Shown here piece after piece: positions 54,070-62,896 of a DNA stretch of 64,000 nt. The number at the start of each line of letters is the position of its first letter. The stretch's first letter is position 1. The notes below the pieces were generated by a model. That model made no database searches, was not told where the DNA came from, and saw nothing but the letters and a program-made list of their open reading frames with translations. Position numbers and translations under genes: made by a program. The stretch comes from CAVPPA01 sp963841325 (lineage in GTDB: Bacteria; Patescibacteriota; Saccharimonadia; Saccharimonadales; UBA4665): NCBI GenBank assembly GCA_963841325.1, contig CAWJBZ010000008.1, positions 16,264 through 80,263 on the forward strand, given 5' to 3'.

Positions 54070-54423
54070 CTAGCGATTCTTACTGTCAGGAGTTTTCTTG
54101 GCTGCCACTTTTTGGCTACGAGCAGCTCGACGTGAAGCTTTCTTTTTAGCACTGACAATTCGTGTTTTACGCGCCGCTTCTCCAGCGGCTGCTCGGGCCT
54201 TGAATTTATCCACTCGGCCCTCAATGTCAATAATTCGTTCTTCGCCGGTGAAAAAAGGATGTGAGCTACTGCTTATATGAACTTTTACCAAAGGGTAGGT
54301 AACACCGTTTAGAGCAATAGTCTCAGTAGTATCTACCGTTGACTTCATAAGGTAGGTAGTCTGGTTATTCAAGTCTTGAAATACTACTGGACGGTAATTA
54401 TTGGGATGCAAATCTTTCTTCAT
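54070..54423 (-). CDS. rpmE: 50S ribosomal protein L31 (type B-like) with basic tail
   Basis: MKKDLHPNNYRPVVFQDLNN is the L31 start (MKK.IHP.Y..V.F.D), and SSSHPFFTGEERIIDIEGRV DKF is the conserved end (SHPFYTG......GRVE.F). It lacks the zinc-binding Cys of type A, so it is the zinc-free type. The last 40 residues are an extra Lys/Arg/Ala-rich tail (KKKASRRAARSQKVAAKK), not typical of L31 and probably contacting RNA. It is 70 bp upstream of prfA on the same strand; rpmE-prfA-prmC is a common order. Confidence 0.93.
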   Translation of the reverse strand: MKKDLHPNNYRPVVFQDLNNQTTYLMKSTVDTTETIALNGVTYPLVKVHISSSSHPFFTGEERIIDIEGRVDKFKARAAAGEAARKTRIVSAKKKASRRAARSQKVAAKKTPDSKNR

Positions 54424-54572
54424 AACGACGGAGATTGTATCTGTTTTAATTTAAATTGTCAAAGTAAAAAAGCTAAACCTGCTAAATCTAAGATAGTTTA
54501 TTTAATATATTATTGACCGTTAGAAGTTGTTAAACTAATCAGCCTGACAGTGCATTGAACAACCGTAGTCGT

Positions 54573-54601
54573 TTGCAAATAGGTTTTACATCTGTTATGA
54601 T
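54573..54601 (+). promoter_or_regulatory. Promoter of rpsB operon
   Basis: TTGCAA (54573-54578), a 17-bp spacer and TATGAT (54596-54601). The 93-nt leader carries a bulged hairpin (CGGTCTT with AAGACGCCG, about 54644-54666) near the place where S2 autoregulatory elements sit in other bacteria. Confidence 0.6.
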
Positions 54602-54700
54602 CCTAGAGATATTTATTAATCAAATTGAGAATTCATCCTCTTTACGGTCTTGTTGTGAAGACGCCGTGAAGCACTCAGTTGAAGAGAAAGGATTTAGAAC

Positions 54701-55420
54701 ATGTCTACAGATGTAGATATTAAAAAATTACTGGAAGCTGGTGCGTATTTTGGTCATAAAACCAGTCGTTGGCATCCTAAAATGGCCCAATATATTTATG
54801 GTAAACGTAATGGAGCCCATATTATAGATCTGACAAAAACAGTAGAAAAGATACAAGAGGCACTAGCTTTTCTAGCTCAAACTTCAGCCAACAGTAAACA
54901 GATATTATTTGTAGGTACTAAGAGGCAAGCTCAGGAAATTGTCCAAAAATTAGCCGAGGAAACTAAAATGCCTTACATTACTAAACGCTGGCTAGGTGGT
55001 ATGTTGACCAATTGGAATACCATCGGAGCTCGAGTGAAACATTTGAAAGATCTAGAATCACGAATGGCAACTGGCGAACTAGCCAATAAATACAGCAAAC
55101 TGGAAGTCCAACGGTTCCAAGAAGAGATAGACCAAATGAATGTCCTATACGGTGGTATTAAGGAAATGAATGGGCATCCTGGAGTAGTAGTAATTTTTGA
55201 TATTGTTCATGATGCCAACGCTGTTCGTGAAGCTCGCAAGATGAAATTGCCAATTGTGGCCATTGTTGACACTAATGCTGACCCGGATCTGGTTAATTAT
55301 CCTATACCTTGCAATGATGATGCTATAAAAACTTTGCAACTGATGGCTGATTATTTTAAGTCAGCTATCTTAGAAGGTAAATTGAAAGCTAAAAAAACTG
55401 AAGATAAAATCGTGGCATAA
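54701..55420 (+). CDS. rpsB: 30S ribosomal protein S2
   Basis: S2 binds the back of the 30S head and helps S1 attach. LLEAGAYFGHKTSRWHPKMA opens the protein. TVEKIQEALAFL, FVGTKRQAQE and ITKRWLGGMLTNWNTI follow, and VVIFDIVHDANAVREARKM and PIVAIVDTNADPDLVNYPIP are all family-like. 239 residues. GAGAAAGGA lies before the ATG. tsf follows after 19 bp, the universal rpsB-tsf pairing. Confidence 0.97.
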   Translation: MSTDVDIKKLLEAGAYFGHKTSRWHPKMAQYIYGKRNGAHIIDLTKTVEKIQEALAFLAQTSANSKQILFVGTKRQAQEIVQKLAEETKMPYITKRWLGGMLTNWNTIGARVKHLKDLESRMATGELANKYSKLEVQRFQEEIDQMNVLYGGIKEMNGHPGVVVIFDIVHDANAVREARKMKLPIVAIVDTNADPDLVNYPIPCNDDAIKTLQLMADYFKSAILEGKLKAKKTEDKIVA

Positions 55421-55439
55421 TAGTAAATATGGAGAAACT

Positions 55440-56036
55440 ATGGCAGTAGATATTGCGTTAGTAAAAAGACTCAAAGATTTGACTGGTGTTGGATTAACTG
55501 ATGCCAAACTAGCACTAGAAGAAACTAACGGTAATTTTGACAAAGCCCTAGCAGCAATGCGTAAAGAAGGCCTAACTAAAGCCGAAAAGCGCAGCGAACG
55601 CGAGGCCCGGGCAGGTCTTATTGGCACTTATAATCACGATAACCGGATCGGAGTTTTGGTAGAAGTTAATTGCGAGACGGATTTTGTGGCTCGCAATGAG
55701 CTGTTTACTAATTTAGTGAAAGATATCGCCATGCATATTGCCGCTAGTAGCCCGGAATATGTCAGTAGCCGGGAAGTACCGTTAGCCGTTCGCGAAAAGG
55801 TAACCGCTGAGTTTACTGAAACTGCTCAAGCTGGTAACAAACCGGCCGATATAGTAAAAAAGATTGTTGAAGGACAAGTAAATAAATATTTTGCTGAACG
55901 TTGCCTACTCGACCAACCGTTCGTAAAAAATCCAGATCAAACAGTTGGTGATTACGTCAAAGAACATATAGCTCGTTTAGGAGAGAACATTGTCATCCGT
56001 CGTTTTGCCCGTTTGGCATTAGGTGAGATGGCTTAA
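55440..56036 (+). CDS. tsf: Elongation factor Ts
   Basis: EF-Ts exchanges GDP on EF-Tu. LVKRLKDLTGVGLTDAKLAL is the UBA-like start, with TDAK in place of the usual MDCK. RIGVLVEVNCETDFVARNELF is the signature, and DIAMHIAASSPEYVSSREVP is the core. LLDQPFVKNPDQTVGDYVKE lies near the C-terminus. 198 residues is the short type with one core subdomain, seen in many small genomes. GGAGA precedes the ATG. Confidence 0.97.
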   Translation: MAVDIALVKRLKDLTGVGLTDAKLALEETNGNFDKALAAMRKEGLTKAEKRSEREARAGLIGTYNHDNRIGVLVEVNCETDFVARNELFTNLVKDIAMHIAASSPEYVSSREVPLAVREKVTAEFTETAQAGNKPADIVKKIVEGQVNKYFAERCLLDQPFVKNPDQTVGDYVKEHIARLGENIVIRRFARLALGEMA

Positions 56037-56049
56037 GGAAGAGATCACC

Positions 56050-56613
56050 ATGAACCCAATACAATTTATTAACAATACCCAAGACAAGCTACACAGTACA
56101 GCAGCCCACTTTCAAGATGAAATAAAGAAGATCCGAACTGGTAGGGCCCATCCTAATATGCTTGACGGGGTTATGGTAGAAGTCTACGGTACGCAGCTTC
56201 CATTGAATCAAGTTGCCTCAATTTCAGCCCCCGAAGGACAATTATTACAGATTACGCCATTTGATCCGAATAATCTTAAAGTGATTGCTAATGCCATTCG
56301 AGACAATCAAACTTTGGGACTTAATCCGACTGACGACGGTCGGGTGGTACGTGTACCCATTCCTCCACTCACTGAAGATCGCCGACGCGAACTAACCAAA
56401 TTGATTAATCAAAAACAAGAAGAATGTATGATTGCCCTACGAAATGTTCGTCACGAAGCGATTAATCTACTTGACGAGACCAAAAAGAATAAACAACTTG
56501 GTGAAGATGATGCAATACGCTTAGAACGACAGGTTGATGAAGCTATGAATAAATCGCGAACCGAAGTAGAATCAGTCACCAAAACAAAAGAACAAGAAAT
56601 CATGAGCGTTTAA
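56050..56613 (+). CDS. frr: Ribosome recycling factor
   Basis: RRF splits the ribosome after termination together with EF-G. KKIRTGRAHPNMLDGVMVEVYG and PLNQVASISAPEGQLLQITP are the signature, followed by VRVPIPPLTEDRRRELTKLI and the long three-helix bundle. I start at ATG 56050, with AAGGAAGAG upstream; the frame to 56023 begins inside tsf. 187 residues is normal. pyrH, which normally lies between tsf and frr, is missing here. Confidence 0.97.
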   Translation: MNPIQFINNTQDKLHSTAAHFQDEIKKIRTGRAHPNMLDGVMVEVYGTQLPLNQVASISAPEGQLLQITPFDPNNLKVIANAIRDNQTLGLNPTDDGRVVRVPIPPLTEDRRRELTKLINQKQEECMIALRNVRHEAINLLDETKKNKQLGEDDAIRLERQVDEAMNKSRTEVESVTKTKEQEIMSV

Positions 56614-56641
56614 TAACTTAATTAGGTAAATTGAGGGGATA

Positions 56642-57346
56642 ATGACAACACACGCTGCAAATTCTAGCATTCCAACCCATTTAGGGTTCATTCTTGATGG
56701 TAATCGAAGATGGGCAAGAGAACATGGCTTAACAGTAGCTGAAGGACACAAACAAGGTTACTTAAATTTTAAAACTATCTCCGATGCTGCTTTAAAATGT
56801 GGCGTGAAGTACCTCACCGCCTATGTTTTTTCAAATGAGAACTGGCAGCGTGAAAAAGGTGAAGTGCACGATCTTATGAAGTTGCTCAGTTGGGTATTGA
56901 AACATGAGATTAAAGATCTTCATAAAAAAGGTATCCGGGTTCGTGTTATTGGATCGAAATTGAAATTCGGTGCCGCAATGGTAAGAGCTATTTTACATGC
57001 CGAAGATCTTACCAAAAATAATACTCGAGGCACATTACTGCTGTGCCTGGATTATGGCGGGCAGCAAGAAATTATCGATGCCGTGAAGCGGATTGCCGCG
57101 TCAGGAATTGACCCAGAAGATATCACCCCCGAGTTGATTACCCATCATCTCTATGCGCCTGATGTTCCACCACCAGATTTAATTATCCGTACTTCTGGAG
57201 AGCAGCGCTTAAGTAACTTTATGTTATGGGAAGCTGCTTATAGCGAACTTGCTTTTACTAAGACAAATTGGCCAGACTTTAATGAGCATGACCTACAAAT
57301 TGCCCTAGACAACTACGCTAAACGTCACAGGAGATTTGGCGCGTAG
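56642..57346 (+). CDS. uppS: Isoprenyl (undecaprenyl) diphosphate synthase
   Basis: UppS extends isoprenoid chains to make the lipid carrier of cell-wall units. GFILDGNRRWAREHGL holds the catalytic Asp (DGNRRWA), LTAYVFSNENWQREKGEV is region III, and PDLIIRTSGEQRLSNFMLWEAAYSEL is region V. 234 residues. GAGGGG is 3 nt before ATG 56642. uppS after frr is the usual order, but cdsA and dxr, which often follow, are absent, consistent with scavenged lipid precursors. Confidence 0.96.
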   Translation: MTTHAANSSIPTHLGFILDGNRRWAREHGLTVAEGHKQGYLNFKTISDAALKCGVKYLTAYVFSNENWQREKGEVHDLMKLLSWVLKHEIKDLHKKGIRVRVIGSKLKFGAAMVRAILHAEDLTKNNTRGTLLLCLDYGGQQEIIDAVKRIAASGIDPEDITPELITHHLYAPDVPPPDLIIRTSGEQRLSNFMLWEAAYSELAFTKTNWPDFNEHDLQIALDNYAKRHRRFGA

Positions 57347-57454
57347 TAATGTTTATTCAATCAAATTCTCAGTTGATAATATTATTGTTTAGCCCGAAGA
57401 ATCGCTAAAAATCTTAATGGGTATGATAATTTTGCTGAGGTACACCAAGAGATT

Positions 57455-58648
57455 ATGTCAACTTTCATACTAATAATTGGTCTTATCTTATTTCTTAGTC
57501 TTGTCGTGGTACACGAGTTCGGACATTTTATTATGGCTCGAAGAGGTGGAGTAACGGTTGAAGAATTTGGTATAGGCTTCCCGCCAAGGTTATTTAAAAA
57601 ACGGACCAAAAAAGGTTGGGATTTTACCATTAACTTATTACCACTTGGCGGATTCGTAAAACTAAAAGGTGAACACGACACTGATACTGAACCCGGCAGT
57701 TTTGGAGCTGCCAGCGTAGCTACTAAAACCAAAATCATGGCCGCCGGAGTAATAATGAATCTAGTCACGGCTTATCTGCTATTAACTCTCTTGGCGCTTA
57801 TCGGTATGCCTCAACTGGTAAACAACCAATTTATCGTCAAACAAGATGCTGTATATGTCCAACGGGAAGTAACTGACATTGCAACCTCTACCGTCGAGTC
57901 AAATTCACCGGCAGCCACCGCCGGGCTAAAAACTAACGATATTATTGTGGCATTAGGCACATCGGCACATCTGACTAATATAAATAATGCTAATACGCTA
58001 CCAAAACTTACCCGACAATATGCTGGACAGACAATAGAGATAGCTTACCGTACTAGTGACAATAACCCGATAATCTATAAAACAGTCACCCTGCGTAGTG
58101 TTGCTCAAGTCCAACAAGCTGAAGCGGCTGGCAAACAAATCGGTTATTTAGGGGTAAGTGTTTATCAGAACCAAAAAGGATTGAATATTGTTCGCTCAAC
58201 TTGGTCAGCTCCGATTGTCGCTGCCGGTTTAATTAAGCAATTTACCGTTTTAACTTTTGAGGGCCTAGGTAAAGCAATTGCTGGTCTGGCTAGTATCGTT
58301 GCCGGTGGGCTGACTGGCAATACTGCCGCTCGGCAGGCTGGTCAAACTGAAGCTACTTCGCAAGTAGTTGGTCCAGTTGGAATTTTCTTTGTCTTCAAAT
58401 ACGGTAGTCTTCTCGGGTTTAAATTTATTTTAATGATCGTCGCTGTTTTATCTTTAGTGCTGGCAATCATGAACATCTTGCCAATACCAGCTTTGGATGG
58501 AGGTCGTTTATGGCTGATATTGTTAACCCGGGCAATTAAGAAACCATTGAATCCACAGCGAGAAGAAATTATTAATGCTACTGGTTTTGCATTTCTAATG
58601 TTGCTTGTCATACTAATTACATTTGCTGATGTCAAAAGATTCTTCTAA
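57455..58648 (+). CDS. rseP: Site-2 metalloprotease RseP/M50 family
   Basis: This intramembrane zinc protease cleaves membrane-bound regulators or leftover signal peptides. LVVVHEFGHFIMARRGGVTV carries HExxH in the first helix, and FGIGFPPRLF follows. A PDZ domain lies at about residues 140-220 (NSPAATAGLKTNDIIVALG). The third metal ligand is in NILPIPALDGGRLWLILL near the C-terminus. 397 residues is normal. It follows uppS as in most bacteria and overlaps the next gene by 20 bp. Confidence 0.94.
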   Translation: MSTFILIIGLILFLSLVVVHEFGHFIMARRGGVTVEEFGIGFPPRLFKKRTKKGWDFTINLLPLGGFVKLKGEHDTDTEPGSFGAASVATKTKIMAAGVIMNLVTAYLLLTLLALIGMPQLVNNQFIVKQDAVYVQREVTDIATSTVESNSPAATAGLKTNDIIVALGTSAHLTNINNANTLPKLTRQYAGQTIEIAYRTSDNNPIIYKTVTLRSVAQVQQAEAAGKQIGYLGVSVYQNQKGLNIVRSTWSAPIVAAGLIKQFTVLTFEGLGKAIAGLASIVAGGLTGNTAARQAGQTEATSQVVGPVGIFFVFKYGSLLGFKFILMIVAVLSLVLAIMNILPIPALDGGRLWLILLTRAIKKPLNPQREEIINATGFAFLMLLVILITFADVKRFF

Positions 58649-59423
58649 TCTGCCGGCCGTCACAGACGTAGCCCATAAACCTCAAAAACAGTGGCAAATT
58701 GCACTACTAGCGTTATTAGCCACCGTAATACTGTTTTATGGCGCGGAGATTATTGGCGGACTAATCCTAAGTATTTATCCAGCACTACATCATTGGTCGG
58801 TATCTCGGACTAACAGTTGGTTAACTAATTCAGTTGAAGCTCAATTCTTCTATGGGTTGATAGCTGACGGCTTGATTGTGGTTGGCGTTGCCTGGCTGAT
58901 AAAAAGGCTCCACTGGCAATGGTCAACTATCGGATTGAAAAAGCCAAAAATTCGACACATAGTTTATGGCGTTTTAGCTACGATTCCATATTATCTTTTA
59001 TATATCATCGCTGTTGGCATTATTAGCTTGATAATACCGTCCCTAAATATTAATCAGGCACAGCAAATAGGATACAGTTCTGTGCATGGCATATTACCTT
59101 TGTTATTGGCTTTTATAGGCCTAGTACTGATACCGCCATTTGCTGAAGAAATTGCTACTCGTGGTTTTTTATATACTGGGTTAAGAAGATGGCTTCCCAA
59201 AATATCAGCTGCACTAGTAGTCAGTGTACTTTTTGGGGCAGCTCATTTAGCCGAAGGCGGGACTGCCGGCCTGCTATGGATAGGAGCTCTCGATACCTTC
59301 ATACTATCTATGGTTCTAGTGTTCCTACGGGAAAAAACCGGTAATTTATGGGCCGGTATCACCCTCCATGCGATTAAAAACGGGGTGGCTTTCATTAGTT
59401 TATTTATAATCGCCGGTCGATAG
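58629..59423 (+). CDS. CPBP-family intramembrane metalloprotease
   Basis: The protein has about seven hydrophobic helices. The three motifs of the CPBP (Abi/CAAX-like) family are present: PPFAEEIATRGFLYTGLRRW (EExxxR), LFGAAHLAEGG (His) and WAGITLHAIKNGVAF (His/Asn). It probably cleaves membrane peptides; in other bacteria members act in bacteriocin immunity or peptide maturation. I start at ATG 58629 inside the end of rseP; two codons upstream are also open. 264 residues. Coupled to rseP. Confidence 0.9.
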   Translation: MSKDSSNLPAVTDVAHKPQKQWQIALLALLATVILFYGAEIIGGLILSIYPALHHWSVSRTNSWLTNSVEAQFFYGLIADGLIVVGVAWLIKRLHWQWSTIGLKKPKIRHIVYGVLATIPYYLLYIIAVGIISLIIPSLNINQAQQIGYSSVHGILPLLLAFIGLVLIPPFAEEIATRGFLYTGLRRWLPKISAALVVSVLFGAAHLAEGGTAGLLWIGALDTFILSMVLVFLREKTGNLWAGITLHAIKNGVAFISLFIIAGR

Positions 59424-59499
59424 AAAATTAACTACTCTCGAAACTATGAGGCCTAACGGTATACAATACATGCAGGTTAACGAAAGAGTGTAATCAAAC

Positions 59500-60759
59500 A
59501 TGAAACTTACTGAATTATTTACCAAAACCAGTAAAACCATTCCTGCAGATGAGACCGCTAAAAATGCACAACTCTTAATTAAGGCTGGTTTTATCTATAA
59601 AGAAATGGCCGGTGTTTACGCTTATCTACCGCTTGGTTTACAAGTTATTGAAAATATCAAGAATATTGTTCGTAAGGAGATGAATGCAATTGGAGGGCAG
59701 GAGATTCTGATGACCAGCCTCCAACGCCAAGACTTATGGGAAAAAACTGGTCGTTGGGATGATAAAAAAGTAGATATCTGGTTTAAATCAAAACTTAAAA
59801 ATGGTACAGAAGTTGGATTTGGTTGGTCCCATGAAGAACAAATTACCGAAATGATGAAAACTTATATCTCAAGTTATCGTGATTTACCCTTTAGTGTTTA
59901 TCAATTTCAAACAAAACTACGGAATGAACTGCGGGCAAAAAGCGGCATATTAAGAAGTCGTGAATTTTTAATGAAGGATCTTTATTCATATTCCCGCAAC
60001 TTAGAGGAACACCAAAAGATTTACGATCAAGTCACCAAGGCTTACCTAAGCATCTTTAAGCAAGTTGGTTTGGGAGATATTACATTTGTTACATTTGCTT
60101 CCGGCGGCGCCTTTACGCAGTTTAGCCATGAATTTCAAACAATAACTGATGCCGGTGAAGACGTTATTTACCTTGACCATGATCAAAAACTGGCTGTTAA
60201 CGAAGATGTTTACTCAGATGAAGTTATAAACCAGCTAGGTCTGATTAAATCAAAACTAGAAAAACATAAAGCCGCTGAGGTTGGTAATATCTTCAGTTTT
60301 GGGGATACTAAAAGCAAACAACTGGGACTATTCTTTATGGATAAAGATGGCACCGATAGACCGGTAATTTTAGGATCATACGGTGTCGGGATTAGTCGAC
60401 TTCTGGGAGTGATTGCCGAACACTTCGCTGATGACAAAGGTTTAGTTTGGCCAGAGAGTATCGCGCCGGCCAAAGTCTACTTAGCGTCTCTGGGTGACAG
60501 CGAGGTAGTAAAGAAACAAGCCGATAAGTTGTATTCTGTATTGACACAGGCTAATATTTCGCTATTATATGATAACCGTAATATACGGCCAGGCGAAAAA
60601 TTCGCCGATGCCGACCTCATAGGTATACCACACAGGGTTGTTATAAGTGACAAAACTGTTGCTGGAGGATTCTATGAATGGAAAGCGCGTACCAGTAATA
60701 CAACCAAACAGTTAGGTAAAGACGAACTTTTGAATTTATTAACTGCTTTGAATATTTAA
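59500..60759 (+). CDS. proS: Prolyl-tRNA synthetase without editing domain
   Basis: This class II enzyme charges tRNA-Pro. Motif 1 lies in AGVYAYLPLGLQVIENI, motif 2 in RNELRAKSGILRSREFLMKD and motif 3 in GSYGVGISRLLGVIAEH. The C-terminal anticodon domain ends the protein. At 419 residues it lacks the roughly 180-residue insertion (INS) that hydrolyses Ala-tRNA-Pro in most bacterial enzymes. Mischarging with Ala would need a separate editing protein or be tolerated. GAAAGAG is upstream of the ATG. Confidence 0.95.
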   Translation: MKLTELFTKTSKTIPADETAKNAQLLIKAGFIYKEMAGVYAYLPLGLQVIENIKNIVRKEMNAIGGQEILMTSLQRQDLWEKTGRWDDKKVDIWFKSKLKNGTEVGFGWSHEEQITEMMKTYISSYRDLPFSVYQFQTKLRNELRAKSGILRSREFLMKDLYSYSRNLEEHQKIYDQVTKAYLSIFKQVGLGDITFVTFASGGAFTQFSHEFQTITDAGEDVIYLDHDQKLAVNEDVYSDEVINQLGLIKSKLEKHKAAEVGNIFSFGDTKSKQLGLFFMDKDGTDRPVILGSYGVGISRLLGVIAEHFADDKGLVWPESIAPAKVYLASLGDSEVVKKQADKLYSVLTQANISLLYDNRNIRPGEKFADADLIGIPHRVVISDKTVAGGFYEWKARTSNTTKQLGKDELLNLLTALNI

Positions 60760-60825
60760 AGTACGCTAATCCGATAAATATCCTGCACAAAGGAATGCAG
60801 TAAGTCAAAGGAGTGTTGAACCATT

Positions 60826-61290
60826 ATGTTTAGAAAAATGTTTCGACTAACTAAAGACGGAGTTCAAGAGCTCAATGACGAGTTAACTAAGCTAATGAAG
60901 GAACGTAGCCAGATTGCTGAGCGCATTAAAGCTGCCCGTGAGTTTGGTGATTTAGCGGAAAACGCTGAATACCAATCGGCCCGCCAGGAACAGGATAAAA
61001 ATGAAGCTCGGATTAATGAAGTAGAACATATCTTACAAAATCTAGTGATAATTGAATCACCAAGGAGCGGAAGTAAAGTTCAACTCGGCTCGCTTGTTAA
61101 ACTAAAGGGTAATGCTAATTTAGCTCGAGAATTTCGAATTGTTGGTACAGTAGAAGCTGATCCATTAGACGGTAAAATATCTGATGAGTCACCAATTGGC
61201 AGAGCGCTTCTAGGTAAGACTGTAGGTGAAAAAGTAGAAATTAAAACCCCAGTCGAAACCGCTACCTATAAAATTACCGACATAACCTAA
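60826..61290 (+). CDS. greA: Transcription elongation factor GreA
   Basis: GreA rescues backtracked RNA polymerase by stimulating RNA cleavage. The coiled-coil tip REFGDLAENAEYQSARQEQD carries the two acidic residues (D and E of GDLxENAEY). The C-terminal domain shows VGTVEADPLDGKISDESPIG and LLGKTVGEKVEI. 154 residues is normal. AGGAG is 13 nt before ATG 60826, so ATG 60838 is an alternative but would have a longer gap. Confidence 0.96.
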   Translation: MFRKMFRLTKDGVQELNDELTKLMKERSQIAERIKAAREFGDLAENAEYQSARQEQDKNEARINEVEHILQNLVIIESPRSGSKVQLGSLVKLKGNANLAREFRIVGTVEADPLDGKISDESPIGRALLGKTVGEKVEIKTPVETATYKITDIT

Positions 61291-61369
61291 ACAGTCAACT
61301 TAATCTAAAACTTTTTTGAAAAATAATGCTAGGTTGATAAGCATATAATTAGGTATACTTGTTGATGCT

Positions 61370-62890
61370 ATGGCAACACTAAAAGAACTTCGTGACGAAC
61401 GTCTTAGAAAGCTGGCGGAACTACAAAAGCTGGGCATTAACCCATACCCAGCAAATAGTCACCGTTCGCATACATTATTAGAGATAAAAGATAAATTTAA
61501 CGAATTACAGAATCAAGAAGTCAGCGTTACCGGGCGCATCAATAACATTCGTAAGTTCGGCAAAATAGCCTTCATAGTTATTAAAGATATGAGCGGCTCT
61601 CTGCAATTATTTCTAGTTGCAGATAAAATGCCAGAATTAAAAGCGGAGAACAACCAGCTTGGTTTTGAGCAATTATCACTTCTTGATAATGGAGATTTCG
61701 TAGAAGCAACCGGTCATGTTATAAAAACCCAGACTGATGAAATATCCATCGAGGTCAATAAGTTGCGACTATTAACCAAATCACTTCGACCTCTACCAAC
61801 TACTCACGACGGTTTTACTAATAAAGAAGAACGATTACGGCGTCGCTACATTGATATGAGCGTAAACCAAAACATACGCGACCGTTTTGTCCGCCGAAGT
61901 AACTTTTGGCAGGCTACCCGGCAATATCTTACTGATCATGATTTTATTGAAATCAATACCCCGGTACTGGAACATACTACCGGGGGTGCTGATGCAACCC
62001 CATTCATCACCCATATGGATGCGCTCGATCAGGATTTTTATTTACGTATCAGCCATGAACTACCATTAAAGAAATTGCTTGGTGGCGGTTATGAGAAAGT
62101 ATTTGATATCGGTCCGCGTTTTAGAAACGAGAACTATTCAGATGAACATTTGCCCGAGCATATAGCCATGGAATGGTACTGGGCATATGCTGACTGGCAA
62201 GATGGCATGCGATTTATGACAGATATGTATCGCTATGTTATTGAAAAAGTATTTGGTAAACTCCAATTTAAAATCGGGTCGTTTAATGTTGACCTGAACA
62301 AAGACTGGGGACAACTGGATTACTCTGGAGCGATCCGTGAACATTACGGATTGGACATCCACACCTGTACTATAGAGGAAGTAAAAAAAGCGTTAACAGA
62401 TCATAAACTTGAGGTTGAAAAGACTGAAAGTAAAGCAAGAGGAATTGATAAACTTTGGAAAAATATCAGAAAGGATATTGCTGGACCAATCTGGCTAATC
62501 AATTCACCAGTAATTATTAGCCCATTAGCAAAATCTAATCCCGATCTACCAGATTGTGTGCAGCGCTTCCAAGCAATTATTGCTGGTTCTGAACTTGGCA
62601 ATGGTTTTTCAGAACTAAATAACCCCATAGACCAATTAAACCGTTTTATTGAACAACAACAATTGCGTAATGCCGGTGACCAGGAGGCCATGATGCTAGA
62701 TATTGATTTTGTGGAAATGCTTGAATATGGCATGCCACCGGCCTGCGGTTGGGGTTATAGTGAGCGTGTCTTCTGGGTTTTTGAGGGAGTTACAGCTCGT
62801 GAGGGTGTGCCATTTCCACACCTCAGAAAAGAAATAGATGATATTACAAAAGCTATTTACCCTGAAATTCTGAAATCGATAGGGAATTAG
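61370..62890 (+). CDS. lysS: Lysyl-tRNA synthetase (class II)
   Basis: It charges tRNA-Lys. The OB anticodon domain comes first (VSVTGRINNIRKFGKIAFIV). Motif 1 is FIEINTPVLEHTTGGADATP, motif 2 is GPRFRNENYSDEHLPEHIAM and motif 3 is YGMPPACGWGYSERVFWVF. The motif 3 segment departs from the usual GxGxGIDR, with GWGYSERV. 506 residues. TATACT (61354-61359) is 10 bp before the ATG and no ribosome site is seen, so translation is nearly leaderless. Confidence 0.94.
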   Translation: MATLKELRDERLRKLAELQKLGINPYPANSHRSHTLLEIKDKFNELQNQEVSVTGRINNIRKFGKIAFIVIKDMSGSLQLFLVADKMPELKAENNQLGFEQLSLLDNGDFVEATGHVIKTQTDEISIEVNKLRLLTKSLRPLPTTHDGFTNKEERLRRRYIDMSVNQNIRDRFVRRSNFWQATRQYLTDHDFIEINTPVLEHTTGGADATPFITHMDALDQDFYLRISHELPLKKLLGGGYEKVFDIGPRFRNENYSDEHLPEHIAMEWYWAYADWQDGMRFMTDMYRYVIEKVFGKLQFKIGSFNVDLNKDWGQLDYSGAIREHYGLDIHTCTIEEVKKALTDHKLEVEKTESKARGIDKLWKNIRKDIAGPIWLINSPVIISPLAKSNPDLPDCVQRFQAIIAGSELGNGFSELNNPIDQLNRFIEQQQLRNAGDQEAMMLDIDFVEMLEYGMPPACGWGYSERVFWVFEGVTAREGVPFPHLRKEIDDITKAIYPEILKSIGN

Positions 62891-62896
62891 TCATTA

